From NCBI GenBank assembly GCA_011389885.1, contig JAABTK010000015.1, positions 1 to 64,000 of the forward strand: a DNA stretch of 64,000 nt. Reading direction: 5' to 3'. The stretch is from Gammaproteobacteria bacterium. GTDB lineage: Bacteria; Pseudomonadota; Gammaproteobacteria; Chromatiales; Chromatiaceae. This document shows positions 1 through 7,389 of this stretch, in pieces. The stretch's first letter is position 1. Each line of letters starts with the position of its first letter. The translations under genes were made by a program, and so were the position numbers. Below the pieces are notes generated by a model. It saw only the letters and a program-made list of their open reading frames with translations, was not told where the DNA came from and made no database searches.

Positions 1-1
1 G

Positions 2-193
2 CCTGCGGCGGAGCGGCTGAGAGGCTTGCCTGCGGCGGAGCGGCTGAGAGGTTTGCCTGCGGAGGAACGGCTGAAAGGGGTATCGCCGGAGGATTTGGTA
101 AATAGCCTCGAAGAGAATGATTTGGCGCGCCTAAAGGCCCTTTTGGAGGGACGCCAGTTTCCTGGTGCATCGAAAAAGGAAGACCCCCACTGA
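2..193 (+). CDS. C-terminal part of a nonapeptide-repeat protein (5' end outside window)
   Basis: The window opens inside a reading frame that ends at a TGA. It encodes two LPAAERLRG units, one LPAEERLKG unit and a tail containing VSPEDLVNSLEEN and a C-terminal KKEDPH. It is almost identical to the C-terminal half of the complete gene at 629, with one visible substitution (EEN for EED), and the similarity continues about 30 bases past the stop. The two genes are therefore a recent tandem duplication. Function is unknown. Similar LPxEERLxG tails occur at the C-terminus of some Rpn/PD-(D/E)XK-type proteins, so this could be the tail of a larger protein or a stand-alone copy like its neighbour. 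Confidence 0.6.
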   Translation, partial: PAAERLRGLPAAERLRGLPAEERLKGVSPEDLVNSLEENDLARLKALLEGRQFPGASKKEDPH

Positions 194-346
194 TCGTATG
201 CTTATGGGGGACCGGCTTGGTGAGAGGGAGACCTGCTCGCGATTCGCGTCTCCTCGGTGGGGGGAGGGCCGGTCGAGTTTCAACAGGGTGATCCCGAAGG
301 GGTGAATCCCCGCCCTAAACCCTATTTTCACTCAAGCTTCTTATCG

Positions 347-374
347 TTAACCCACATGGGGTTCGTGCTATAGT
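347..374 (+). promoter_or_regulatory. Possible sigma70 promoter
   Basis: TTAACC and TATAGT are separated by 16 bases. The nearest downstream gene starts at 629, so the leader would be about 250 nt and would include the heptamer array. This rests on motif match only. Confidence 0.3.
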
Positions 375-540
375 CCTGGGTCGCGTAGTGATTTCTGGAG
401 GGCGCCAGGGCGGATTCAGTTCATAGCGATCCCGCGCCGACGCGGCAACTAGGGTAAATAGGGGCGCCCAAAACCACTTAACTGCTAGGAAAGAGGAGCG
501 AGGTGCCAGGGGCGGGGTAAAAAGAAGGCTTACACTGCAT

Positions 541-605
541 CCTCGAACCTAGGACCTAGAGCCTCGAACCTCGAACCTCGAACCTCGAACCTAGAACCTA
601 GAACC
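541..605 (+). repeat. Heptanucleotide tandem array (CCTCGAA / CCTAGAA)
   Basis: Nine consecutive 7-base units: CCTCGAA, CCTAGGA, CCTAGAG, four CCTCGAA and two CCTAGAA, followed by CC. On the minus strand the units read GGTTCGA or GGTTCTA. That fits the GGTNNNN pattern of the other heptamer arrays in this window (5321, 48212, 52098). It lies just upstream of the repeat-protein gene. Heptameric intergenic repeats are known from cyanobacteria (STRR sequences); their function is unclear. Confidence 0.85.
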
Positions 606-628
606 GATATCAAGATTTAGGGGTCGCT

Positions 629-934
629 ATGTCCTATACATTTGAAGAATTTCGAAGAGACCTGGCGCGCGAGGTGATGTCGGAGCTGCCGCCGGCGGAT
701 CGGCTGAGAGGCTTGCCTGCGGCGGAGCGGCTGAGAGGCTTGCCTGCGGCGGAGCGGCTGAGAGGCTTGCCTGCGGCGGAGCGGCTGAGAGGTTTGCCTG
801 CGGAGGAACGGCTGAAAGGGGTATCGCCGGAGGATTTGGTCAATAGCCTCGAAGAGGATGATTTGGCGCGCCTAAAGGCCCTTTTGGAGGGACGCCAGTT
901 TCCTGGCGCATCGAAAAAGGAAGACCCCCACTGA
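629..934 (+). CDS. Short nonapeptide-repeat protein
   Basis: A 101-residue protein with a short N-terminal helix (MSYTFEEFRRDLAREVMSE). Five nonapeptide units follow at residues 20-64 (LPPADRLRG, three LPAAERLRG, LPAEERLKG), then VSPEDL and an acidic-basic helical tail ending KKEDPH. An AGGGG sits five bases before the ATG. There is no signal peptide or membrane segment. The Leu/Arg/Glu periodicity suggests an amphipathic helical solenoid. Related LSPEERLRG-type tails are found at the C-terminus of some Rpn-family nuclease-like proteins, so a role in multimerisation or partner binding is possible but unproven. A nearly identical C-terminal half lies at 2-193. Confidence 0.7.
   Translation: MSYTFEEFRRDLAREVMSELPPADRLRGLPAAERLRGLPAAERLRGLPAAERLRGLPAEERLKGVSPEDLVNSLEEDDLARLKALLEGRQFPGASKKEDPH
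686..820 (+). repeat. 27-bp coding minisatellite
   Basis: Five tandem 27-base units encode the nonapeptide repeats. The three central units are identical at DNA level, so slippage or unequal crossing-over can change copy number. The same units are present at 2-82 in the upstream partial copy. Confidence 0.85.
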
Positions 935-994
935 TTGTATGCTTATGGGGGACCGGTTTGGTGAAACGAACGGGATCAGCCCGAGGGGGTTTTG

Positions 995-2461
995 TTGAAA
1001 TACAAAGACCTGCGAGATTTTATCGCCCAACTTGAGGCCCGCGGCGAGTTGAAGCGGATCGGTGTCGAGGCGGACCCCTATTTGGAGGTCACCGAGATCT
1101 GCGACCGCACCCTGCGGGCCGGCGGGCCGGCGTTGCTGTTCGAGCGGCCCAAGGGGTCGGATATCCCGCTGTTGGCTAACCTGTTCGGCACGCCGGAGCG
1201 GGTGGCGCTGGGTATGGGCGAGGAGTCGGTGAGCGCGCTGCGGGAGGTAGGGCGGTTGCTGGCCCAGTTGAAGGAGCCGGAGCCGCCCAAGGGCCTGCGG
1301 GACGCCTGGGGCAAGTTGCCGATCTTTCGCAAGGTGCTGGACATGGCCCCCAAGACCCTGCGTTCGCCGCCCTGCCGGGAGGTGGTGCTAGAGGGCGAGC
1401 AGGTGGATTTGGGCCGATTGCCGATTCAGATCTGCTGGCCTGGGGATGCCGCGCCGCTGATCACCTGGGGCCTGGTGGTCACCCGCGGCCCGGAGAAGCC
1501 GCGCCAAAATCTGGGCATCTATCGCATGCAGGTGCTGGGGCCCAATCGCGTGATTATGCGCTGGCTGTCCCACCGCGGCGGGGCGCTGGATTATAGGGAC
1601 TGGCGGTTGCGCCACCCGGACCGGCCCTTTTCCATCGCGGTGGCGCTGGGGGCGGACCCGGCCACCATCCTGGGGGCGGTGACGCCGGTGCCGGATGCGT
1701 TGTCGGAATACGCCTTCGCCGGGCTGCTGCGCGGCGCGCGCACCGAGGTGGCCGATTGCTCGATGGGCGACTTGCAGGTCCCGGCGCGGGCCGAATTCGT
1801 GCTGGAGGGCCATCTGCACCCGGGCGAAACCGCGCCCGAGGGGCCCTTCGGCGACCATACCGGCTATTACAACGAGGTGGACGAGTTCCCGGTATTCACC
1901 ATCGACCGCCTCACCCATCGCCGCGACCCCATCTATCACTCCACCTACACCGGCCGCCCGCCGGACGAGCCGGCCATCCTCGGGGTGGCGCTGAACGAGG
2001 TCTTCGTGCCCCTGTTGCAGAAGCAGTTCCCGGAGATCACCGATTTCTACCTGCCGCCCGAGGGTTGTTCCTACCGCATGGCGGTGGTGAGTATGAAGAA
2101 ACAGTACCCGGGCCATGCCAAACGGGTGATGATGGGGGTGTGGTCCTTTCTGCGCCAGTTTATGTACACCAAGTTTGTAATCGTGGTGGACGCGGACGTA
2201 AACACCCGCGACTGGAAGGACGTGATTTGGGCCATCACCACCCGCATGGACCCCTCAAGGGATACGGTGCTGGTGGAAAACACCCCCATTGACTACCTGG
2301 ACTTCGCCTCGCCGGTGTCCGGGTTGGGTTCGAAGATGGGCCTGGACGCCACCAATAAATGGCCGGGCGAGACGGGCCGGGAATGGGGCCGGCCCATCGT
2401 GCGGGATGCGGCGGTCAAGCGGCGCGTGGACGCGATTTGGGACGAGCTGGGGATCGAGTGA
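995..2461 (+). CDS. ubiD: 4-hydroxy-3-polyprenylbenzoate decarboxylase UbiD
   Basis: Prenyl-FMN-dependent decarboxylase of ubiquinone synthesis, which removes the carboxylate of 4-hydroxy-3-polyprenylbenzoate. The 488-residue product matches E. coli UbiD along its whole length, from MKYKDLRDF through [24 protein letters not shown] and [16 protein letters not shown] to [17 protein letters not shown], the acidic prFMN/metal-site region, and [14 protein letters not shown] at the C-terminus. I chose the second of two adjacent TTG codons. GAGGGGG ends five bases before it, whereas the first TTG leaves only two, and the product then starts MKY as in relatives. A TTG start with a strong ribosome site suggests modest translation. 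The UbiX flavin prenyltransferase it needs is not in this window. Confidence 0.97.
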   Translation: MKYKDLRDFIAQLEARGELKRIGVEADPYLEVTEICDRTLRAGGPALLFERPKGSDIPLLANLFGTPERVALGMGEESVSALREVGRLLAQLKEPEPPKGLRDAWGKLPIFRKVLDMAPKTLRSPPCREVVLEGEQVDLGRLPIQICWPGDAAPLITWGLVVTRGPEKPRQNLGIYRMQVLGPNRVIMRWLSHRGGALDYRDWRLRHPDRPFSIAVALGADPATILGAVTPVPDALSEYAFAGLLRGARTEVADCSMGDLQVPARAEFVLEGHLHPGETAPEGPFGDHTGYYNEVDEFPVFTIDRLTHRRDPIYHSTYTGRPPDEPAILGVALNEVFVPLLQKQFPEITDFYLPPEGCSYRMAVVSMKKQYPGHAKRVMMGVWSFLRQFMYTKFVIVVDADVNTRDWKDVIWAITTRMDPSRDTVLVENTPIDYLDFASPVSGLGSKMGLDATNKWPGETGREWGRPIVRDAAVKRRVDAIWDELGIE

Positions 2462-2490
2462 TTCGCGGGTGACGACGCTGAGGCAGCCTC

Positions 2491-3171
2491 TCAGTGGGTC
2501 TCCATGAACCACTGCATCGCGTAGCGGTTCAGCTCGGTGGAGGATAGCAGATTGAGCTTCTTCTTAATCTTTTCGCGATGGGTTTCGATGGTCTTCCCGC
2601 TGAGGTGGAGAGTGTGGGCAATCTCTCCGGTCCCGCGGCCCTCGCCGATCAGGGTAAAGACCTCCAGCTCCCGCGTGCTCAGGCCATCTAGCGAAAAGTC
2701 TTCGGGGTCTGTGCGTTGGCCGATGGCGCCCTGCAATAGGCGCTCGGTCATGGCCTCGCTCAAATAGCGCCTACCATTGAGAATGGTATGCACGGCTTTA
2801 AGGATGCTGTTGCTCGCGGCCCGCTTATGCACATAGCCCGCAGCGCCCAGTTGCAGGCAGCGGTGGGCGAAGACCGACTCCTCGTGCATGGAGCAGATCA
2901 GGATCCGGAGCGCTGGAAACCCCGTGCTGAGGCGTTTGATCGCGCCCAGTCCCATGCCATCGGGCAGCGACAGGTCGAGAATCAGGATATCCGGCGCCGT
3001 GGTCTGAATCAGCGCGGGCAGATCACTCAAACGGTCGGTTTCGCCGCAGACTTCAAGGTCGTCCTCGGCGCCGAGCATTGATTTCAACCCGGCACGCACC
3101 AGCGGGTGGTCTTCCGCCAGAGCGATACGAATCGGTCTATCTTTGGTCAACCTCTTCAGGTCCAAAGCCAT
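2491..3171 (-). CDS. NarL/LuxR-family response regulator (BvgA/EvgA-like)
   Basis: A 226-residue regulator with an N-terminal receiver (acidic pair at E20-D21, phospho-acceptor D66 in DILILDLSLPDG, Lys in YVHKRA). The C-terminal LuxR-type helix-turn-helix has STRELEVFTLIGEGRG and SGKTIETHREKIKKKL. The protein looks intact and should bind DNA as a phosphorylated dimer. It diverges from a damaged sensor-kinase gene starting at 3515, the arrangement typical of BvgA/BvgS or EvgA/EvgS pairs, so the regulator may have lost its kinase. It might now be driven by another kinase, by the leftover REC-Hpt protein at 4011, or not at all. Target genes are unknown. Confidence 0.9.
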   Translation of the reverse strand: MALDLKRLTKDRPIRIALAEDHPLVRAGLKSMLGAEDDLEVCGETDRLSDLPALIQTTAPDILILDLSLPDGMGLGAIKRLSTGFPALRILICSMHEESVFAHRCLQLGAAGYVHKRAASNSILKAVHTILNGRRYLSEAMTERLLQGAIGQRTDPEDFSLDGLSTRELEVFTLIGEGRGTGEIAHTLHLSGKTIETHREKIKKKLNLLSSTELNRYAMQWFMETH

Positions 3172-3514
3172 AAGCTCCTGTGGTTCCCGCCCCCATGTCC
3201 GGCTATCGAAATCCGAGGCCCCGTCCGTTTCCCCGAGGGCTAATGCCCAAAAACCGGGTCGCTAACACAGGTCGATGGTTTTTTCGATCGTCCGATCTGT
3301 ATCCCAAGAATAGCCCATATCTTGTGAAGCCGAAATCGGGAATTTTCTTATATCGGCCATTGGCGCGTACAAAAAATTGCAGTTTGGCGCCATTGTTTTG
3401 CATTCTCCGCAAGCGCAAAAATGGGCCGCCAAGGCACAGCCGATTCGGCGTGCAAAAGGCCTGCGAGTTGCGGTAACCTGCCTCGATTTACAAGATCAAG
3501 GCGGTGTACTCATT
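3172..3514. other. Divergent intergenic region of the decayed two-component locus
   Basis: These 343 bases separate the minus-strand regulator from the plus-strand sensor remnant and should hold both promoters. I could not pick out a convincing -35/-10 pair. An open frame runs through it but has no family resemblance and a poor start. Confidence 0.4.
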
Positions 3515-4000
3515 TTGAGACAATCCTTTTTATTTTATGTTCTGCCGTTTTTTGGCCTGAATGCCGCCTTGGCCGGCCCTCCTGCGAAGCCGACCGGCGC
3601 CCAACGGGCCTGGATTGCCGAGCATTCGGTGGTGCGGGTGTCTAGCGAACAGAATGGTTTGCCGTTCAGTTTTCGCGGCGCGGATGGATCACCCCGCTGT
3701 GTTTCAATGGAATATGTGAGGCTTTTGGCGGAAAAGGCCGGCCTGGGGTTCGTGACGCCCCGGCCCAGGAGACGGCTGTTGGAAATGGCCAAGCTGCGCG
3801 AATGGGATCGGGCGCTCAAGGTGGCGCGCACCGAGGACCGGTCGCGCTACCTTCGGCTCTCCCCCGCCTATGCGGGCAATCCCGTGGCGGTCTTCGCGCG
3901 CAAGACCGAGGCCCCGGCCGAGACCGGGGATTGGGCCGGACAGCGCCAAGCGGGGCAGCACGGATCCTTTCTATTTCATCGCCCGCTTCGGTCTGGCTGA
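3515..4000 (+). pseudogene. N-terminal remnant of a BvgS-like sensor kinase (periplasmic binding domain)
   Basis: From a TTG at 3515 the frame gives a signal peptide (MRQSFLFYVLPFFGLNAALA) and then the beginning of an SBP_bac_3-type periplasmic domain (AWIAEHSVVRVSSEQNGLPF, MEYVRLLAEKAGLGF, YLRLSPAYAGNPVAVFARK). After about 3935 it becomes nonsense and stops. In the +1 frame the sequence resumes as GSTDPFYFIARFGL, which looks like the end of a HATPase domain (GSTFYFTARFG in relatives). The rest of the periplasmic domain, the membrane segment, HisKA and nearly all of HATPase are therefore missing. The join lies near 3940 and is out of frame. Confidence 0.75.
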
Positions 4001-4010
4001 TCCCGCTTCG

Positions 4011-5105
4011 ATGGAGGCCCCAAACAGCCGCGGACCCGCGCCGAGCCCCCGAGAAAGCCTGCAGGGGGCGCGCACCTTGCTGGTGGAGGATCAGCCGTTC
4101 AACCAAGAGGTGGCGCGCGAGGTGCTGGGGCAATACGGCATCGAGGTGGTGGTCGCAGACAATGGCCAGGCGGCCCTGGATGCGTTGGATCGAGACTCGG
4201 ACTTCGATCTCATCCTGATGGACTTGCAGATGCCGATCATGGACGGCTATCAGGCCACGCGCCGCATTCGCGAGCGCGAGGCCCTGAATCAAATCCCCAT
4301 CGTGGCCTTGACCGCTCACGCCTTGGCTGGGGAAAAGGAGCGCTGTATTCAGGCGGGAATGAACGATTTCATAGTCAAACCAATCCAGATGGAGGCCCTA
4401 AATGCAACACTTTTGCGTTGGATGCAGGCCCCGGCAGGTCGGCGCAGCGCCCCCGCCGAGGCGCCGCCGGTGAGTGCAACGAAGCACGCGGCCGGCGAGC
4501 TGCCCGAAGCGCTGCCGGGGCTCGCGGTAAAGCGGACCTGTAGCCTGTTCGACGGCGACACGGAGATCTATTTCAAACTGCTCCGGCGCTTCGCGGAAGA
4601 CTACCGGGAGGCGGCGCCCGGCCTGGAGCGGTTGCTGGCCGAGGGGGACCTGACCCAGGCCCGGCGCGAGGCCCATGCCCTGGCCGGAGTGGCGGGCAAT
4701 TTGGGCGCCGACGAACTGGCGGGGGCGGCGCGTGAAATGGACCGCACCCTGGCCCAAGGCCGCGCCCCCGGTGGTGAATTGCAAAACCGCTTGCAGCAGG
4801 CCATGCGCACCGTGCTGCACTCCATCGAAAGCCTGGCGCTGGACCAAAGACCGGCGGAGACGGCGCCGGCGGCCGCGCCGGGAGACATCTTGGATGCCGC
4901 GGCCCTAGTGCAGGCCCTGCAGGCCTTGCAGGCGCTGATTCAGGCCCGCGATATGCGCGCCCGCAAGGATTTTCAGGGCCTGCGACCGCGGGTGAGGGAC
5001 CCGGCGCTACGGCCTAAAATCGAGGCGATCGGCGAGCGACTGGAACGGTTGGACTTCAAAACCGCGGAAGAAAGGGTCGGGCAATTGCTGGCTGAGCTAC
5101 GCTAA
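4011..5105 (+). CDS. Receiver-Hpt protein, C-terminal remnant of a hybrid sensor kinase
   Basis: A receiver domain at about residues 20-140 has acidic residues in LLVEDQPFNQEV, phospho-acceptor D71 in LILMDLQMPIMDGY, Thr in VALTAHA and Lys in FIVKPI. It is followed by a linker and an Hpt domain (EAHALAGVAGNLGADELA, phospho-histidine near residue 222). All residues needed for phosphotransfer are present although the kinase core upstream is deleted. The ancestral frame enters from about 3942. I use the first ATG after the HATPase scar; an ATG at 3870 in the same frame would add nonsense sequence. No ribosome site is clear, so this may be an unexpressed remnant. If made, it could act as a stand-alone phosphorelay module for the NarL-type regulator. 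Confidence 0.65.
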   Translation: MEAPNSRGPAPSPRESLQGARTLLVEDQPFNQEVAREVLGQYGIEVVVADNGQAALDALDRDSDFDLILMDLQMPIMDGYQATRRIREREALNQIPIVALTAHALAGEKERCIQAGMNDFIVKPIQMEALNATLLRWMQAPAGRRSAPAEAPPVSATKHAAGELPEALPGLAVKRTCSLFDGDTEIYFKLLRRFAEDYREAAPGLERLLAEGDLTQARREAHALAGVAGNLGADELAGAAREMDRTLAQGRAPGGELQNRLQQAMRTVLHSIESLALDQRPAETAPAAAPGDILDAAALVQALQALQALIQARDMRARKDFQGLRPRVRDPALRPKIEAIGERLERLDFKTAEERVGQLLAELR

Positions 5106-5127
5106 CGCGGATCGATAATAGCCTTAA

Positions 5128-5340
5128 CAGCCTGTAGGTGAACGCATAACACAGGAACAGCAACCCGCGACCGTCCTAATCGTGGACGAGCGGGTGGAGC
5201 GCATCGAGATCCTCAGCCAAATCCCCGCCGACGATTATCCGATCCTGTTCGCCACCGGCGGCCGAGAGGCGCTGGAAATCACCGCGGCGCAGTTACCCGA
5301 CCTGATCCTGCTCGGCGTGCGGTTAGTGGTTAGTGGTTAG
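5128..5340 (+). pseudogene. Truncated response-regulator receiver fragment
   Basis: An open frame after a TAA at 5125 encodes ATVLIVDERVERIEILSQIP and GGREALEITAAQLPDLILLGV, the first half of a receiver domain. It is cut exactly where a heptanucleotide array begins at 5321, and the repeat supplies the stop. No ATG, GTG or TTG start precedes the homologous part, and the residue expected to be the phosphorylated Asp is Gly (LLGV). It follows the sensor remnant in the same direction, so it was probably the next gene of the same signalling operon. Confidence 0.7.
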
Positions 5341-5390
5341 TGGTCAGTGGGTGGCGCTTAGGCGAGCGAAGCCCCAAGCCCGGTAAAGCC
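5321..5390 (+). repeat. GGTTAGT heptamer array plus conserved 36-base block
   Basis: Three GGTTAGT units and one GGTCAGT are followed by a block beginning GTGGCGCTTAGGCGAGCGAA and continuing GCCCCAAGCCCGGTAAA. The same composite (GGTCAGT units plus the block) occurs at 48212-48278, and a minus-strand relative lies near 41872-41925. This copy interrupts the receiver pseudogene. Confidence 0.8.
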
Positions 5391-5863
5391 TCGACCTCCA
5401 AGGCCGTACTTCGGCGCAGGCGTACTAGGCCCTATGATGCACCTCGCGGCGCTGTTTGCGGTTGCGTTGCCGGCCGCTTCGGAATAGTCTGAGCCTTAGG
5501 GACGGCGCTCGAGTTTCGCTTGGGCTGAGCTTTCGCTCTTGGCTTTCTTTATGTCTTTATGGTCTATAAACTACCCGAATCCGCCCTCGATAGGATCGGG
5601 GCTAACCCCCGGCGGCTTTGAGTTGCGGGTGGAGGCCCGGCCTGATGGCGTGATTCGAGGCCGGTTGGCGGATACCGGCGAGGGGCCGTAGCGGGTTTTC
5701 GGGGGGCTAGCGAGGAACCCGCCGCATCGACCCGACCGGGGTTGCCGCGCCGCAGGCGCCGCGGCTTGCTCAAGGGCTGCCCGCATGAGCAGAGCCGGCG
5801 GCGTGCGGCTACTGTGCCGGCGCCCCGGCTTGAATTGAATAGGCACGAACCCCGAGAAGCCCG
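5341..5863. other. Non-coding region with repeat remnants
   Basis: No gene is supported here. It holds the end of the heptamer composite element and a copy of the CTTCGGCGCAGGCGTACTAG repeat at 5408-5428. After that comes GC-rich sequence with open frames on the minus strand that show no family signature. Confidence 0.5.
5408..5428 (+). repeat. Dispersed repeat copy (GGCGCAGGCGTACTAG end)
   Basis: Partial copy of the element end found whole at 52271-52303 and 58774-58806. Only the outer 21 bases are preserved here. Confidence 0.7.
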
Positions 5864-6205
5864 ATGATCGCATTGCCGAACACCGTCAAGGCCTGGCTGA
5901 GCCCGAATTTCCAAACCGTCCTGAAAGGGGAATTGGAGCGGACGGCCGCCCATTTGCTGCCCCTGCAACAGGCCATGACCCAGGGCTCCGCGCTCGGTGT
6001 TCAGCCTTTTAGCGTATCGCTGTTGGCGAGCGTAGACCGCGGCGAAGCCCTTTTCGTCAAGGTTGGTGTATTCTTCACCAGCATTGTCGCCGGCTGCAAT
6101 TGCGCCGACGCCCCATCGCCCATGGACGAAAACACCGAATACTGTCAGCTCGGGCTCAGCATCGACAAAGCCACGGCCGACACCCGGGTTGAGCTGTATG
6201 ATTGA
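5864..6205 (+). CDS. Conserved small protein of unknown function with a CxC...C motif
   Basis: A 113-residue soluble protein. The N-terminal part (FQTVLKGELERTAAHLLPLQ) looks helical. The C-terminal half looks like a small beta-rich domain, with VGVFFTSIVAGCNCADAPSP and DENTEYCQLGLSIDKATADT. The three cysteines with nearby acidic residues could bind a metal or form a disulfide; this is inference. There is no signal peptide or transmembrane segment. I recall related uncharacterised proteins in other proteobacteria but no assigned function. It precedes a lipoprotein gene by about 80 bases. Confidence 0.6.
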   Translation: MIALPNTVKAWLSPNFQTVLKGELERTAAHLLPLQQAMTQGSALGVQPFSVSLLASVDRGEALFVKVGVFFTSIVAGCNCADAPSPMDENTEYCQLGLSIDKATADTRVELYD

Positions 6206-6283
6206 ACCTGGTTTACAGGGCGTCTGCGGGCGCTAGCCGATCCGCGGTCGATGAATAGAACACACATGCAAAGCGGTGAAAAC

Positions 6284-6469
6284 ATGCTCAAATCGATGGT
6301 TATTCCAGTGCTGTGCGGGCTCCTGCTTGCGGGGTGCTCCAATGGTGATTCCGAGACATCCATCGACCCGGCGGGGGCGGGCAAGCAGGCGATGGACAAG
6401 GCGAAGGCGCTGGAAAAGCGCTTGCAGGATCAGGCTGCGGAGCGCTTGCAAGGGGTTGATCAGCAGTGA
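6284..6469 (+). CDS. Small lipoprotein
   Basis: A 61-residue predicted lipoprotein. MLKSMVIPVLCGLLLAGCSN is a type II signal peptide with lipobox LAGC, so the mature chain starts at Cys18. It is followed by a short acidic linker and an amphipathic helix (GKQAMDKAKALEKRLQDQA). Ser at +2 after Cys predicts the outer membrane under the usual Lol rule. I chose the internal ATG because it begins the signal peptide; the upstream ATG at 6251 would add eleven residues before it. The stop overlaps the GTG of the next gene (GTGA), so the two are probably co-translated. Confidence 0.75.
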   Translation: MLKSMVIPVLCGLLLAGCSNGDSETSIDPAGAGKQAMDKAKALEKRLQDQAAERLQGVDQQ

Positions 6470-7098
6470 CCGGGGGCTTGGGAGGCTGGGGCTTGAGGGC
6501 CGCCGCGGCGCTTTGGGTCCTAGTCTTTCTTGCGGTGCTGATTTGGTCCGGGATCGAGCCCAAGGATCGCTTGACCTGGGTTCTGGAGGTGACCCCGGCG
6601 GTGATCGGCGCCGGGGTGCTGGCGGCTACCTTGCGGGTGTTCCCGCTGACGCCGCTACTGTATGGGCTGATCTTGCTTCACTGCATCATTCTGATGGTGG
6701 GCGGTCATTACACCTACGCCGAGGTGCCCTTGTTCGATGAGCTGAAAGCGGTTTTCGGCTTCGAGCGCAACAACTACGACAAGCTGGGGCACTTGGCCCA
6801 AGGTTTCGTGCCGGCGATGATTGCGCGGGAGATATTGATCCGCAAGCGGGTGATCCCCGGCCCGGCTTGGCGCGCCTTTTTCATCGTCTGTTTCAGTCTG
6901 GCCGTTAGCGCCTTCTACGAATTGATCGAGTGGTGGGTGGCCTTGGCCACTGGCGAGGGGGCCGACGCCTTTCTTGGCGCCCAGGGCTATGTCTGGGATA
7001 CCCAGTCGGATATGGCCATGGCGTTAGTGGGGGCGCTAGCCGCCTTGGCGTCGCTCGGGCGGCTGCATGATCGGCAGTTAAGGCGCTTTCGCAGCTAA
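6466..7098 (+). CDS. yjdF: DUF2238 inner-membrane protein (YjdF-like)
   Basis: A 210-residue integral membrane protein with about six hydrophobic segments. It shows the hallmarks of the DUF2238/YjdF family: GGHYTYAEVPLFDELK, FGFERNNYDKLGHLAQGF, AFYELIEWW and WDTQSDMAMALVGA. The conserved His, Tyr, Asp and Glu residues in these loops suggest a buried polar site, but the family has no established function. It starts at a GTG overlapping the stop of the lipoprotein gene by the GTGA arrangement, so translation is likely coupled. Confidence 0.85.
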   Translation: MTGGLGGWGLRAAAALWVLVFLAVLIWSGIEPKDRLTWVLEVTPAVIGAGVLAATLRVFPLTPLLYGLILLHCIILMVGGHYTYAEVPLFDELKAVFGFERNNYDKLGHLAQGFVPAMIAREILIRKRVIPGPAWRAFFIVCFSLAVSAFYELIEWWVALATGEGADAFLGAQGYVWDTQSDMAMALVGALAALASLGRLHDRQLRRFRS

Positions 7099-7193
7099 GG
7101 AACCGAACTGGGTTCTCGGGCCTTATTTCGCTTTGGCGTCCTTGGCGGTCTTGGCGTTTTTTTCTTCTAGGCCCTCAGCGCTTCGCCGCAGCT

Positions 7194-7262
7194 GGTGCGT
7201 TACGGCGCGCGGCAATGCGGGTGCTGGATTCGGGGTTCGTGGATGGCGCGCCTAACTCATCC
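7194..7262 (+). repeat. GGTGxGTTACGGCGCGC hairpin repeat
   Basis: GGTGCGTTACGGCGCGC at the left and GGCGCGCCTAACTCATCC at the right form an imperfect inverted repeat of about 69 bases. It is the same family as the copies at 53873, 55231 and 55324. It lies between convergent genes (7098 and the rhlE stop at 7390). Confidence 0.75.
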
Positions 7263-7389
7263 TGCGCGGACCGCGTCGGGGTCAAGCCGCTATCGCGGCT
7301 AATCGCGGTTTAAAACCGCTCCCACGAGATAAGCAGATCTTAAATTGTTATTCGACCGCAGGCGCTGGGTCTCCGTTACCTGGACTGTA

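Larger units (their letters stand above)
194..628. other. Intergenic region between the two repeat-protein copies
   Basis: I see no convincing gene in these 435 bases. The first 30 bases repeat the sequence downstream of the second copy (after 934) and include a CCCCCA...ATGGGGG stem that overlaps the stop codon. The rest holds a possible promoter near 347-374 and a heptanucleotide array at 541-605. Confidence 0.6.

Noticed and set aside
541-605. The heptamer array considered as a CRISPR or iteron origin
   Set aside because: The units are contiguous without spacers, there is no Rep gene or DnaA box nearby, and similar arrays occur at three other unrelated sites.
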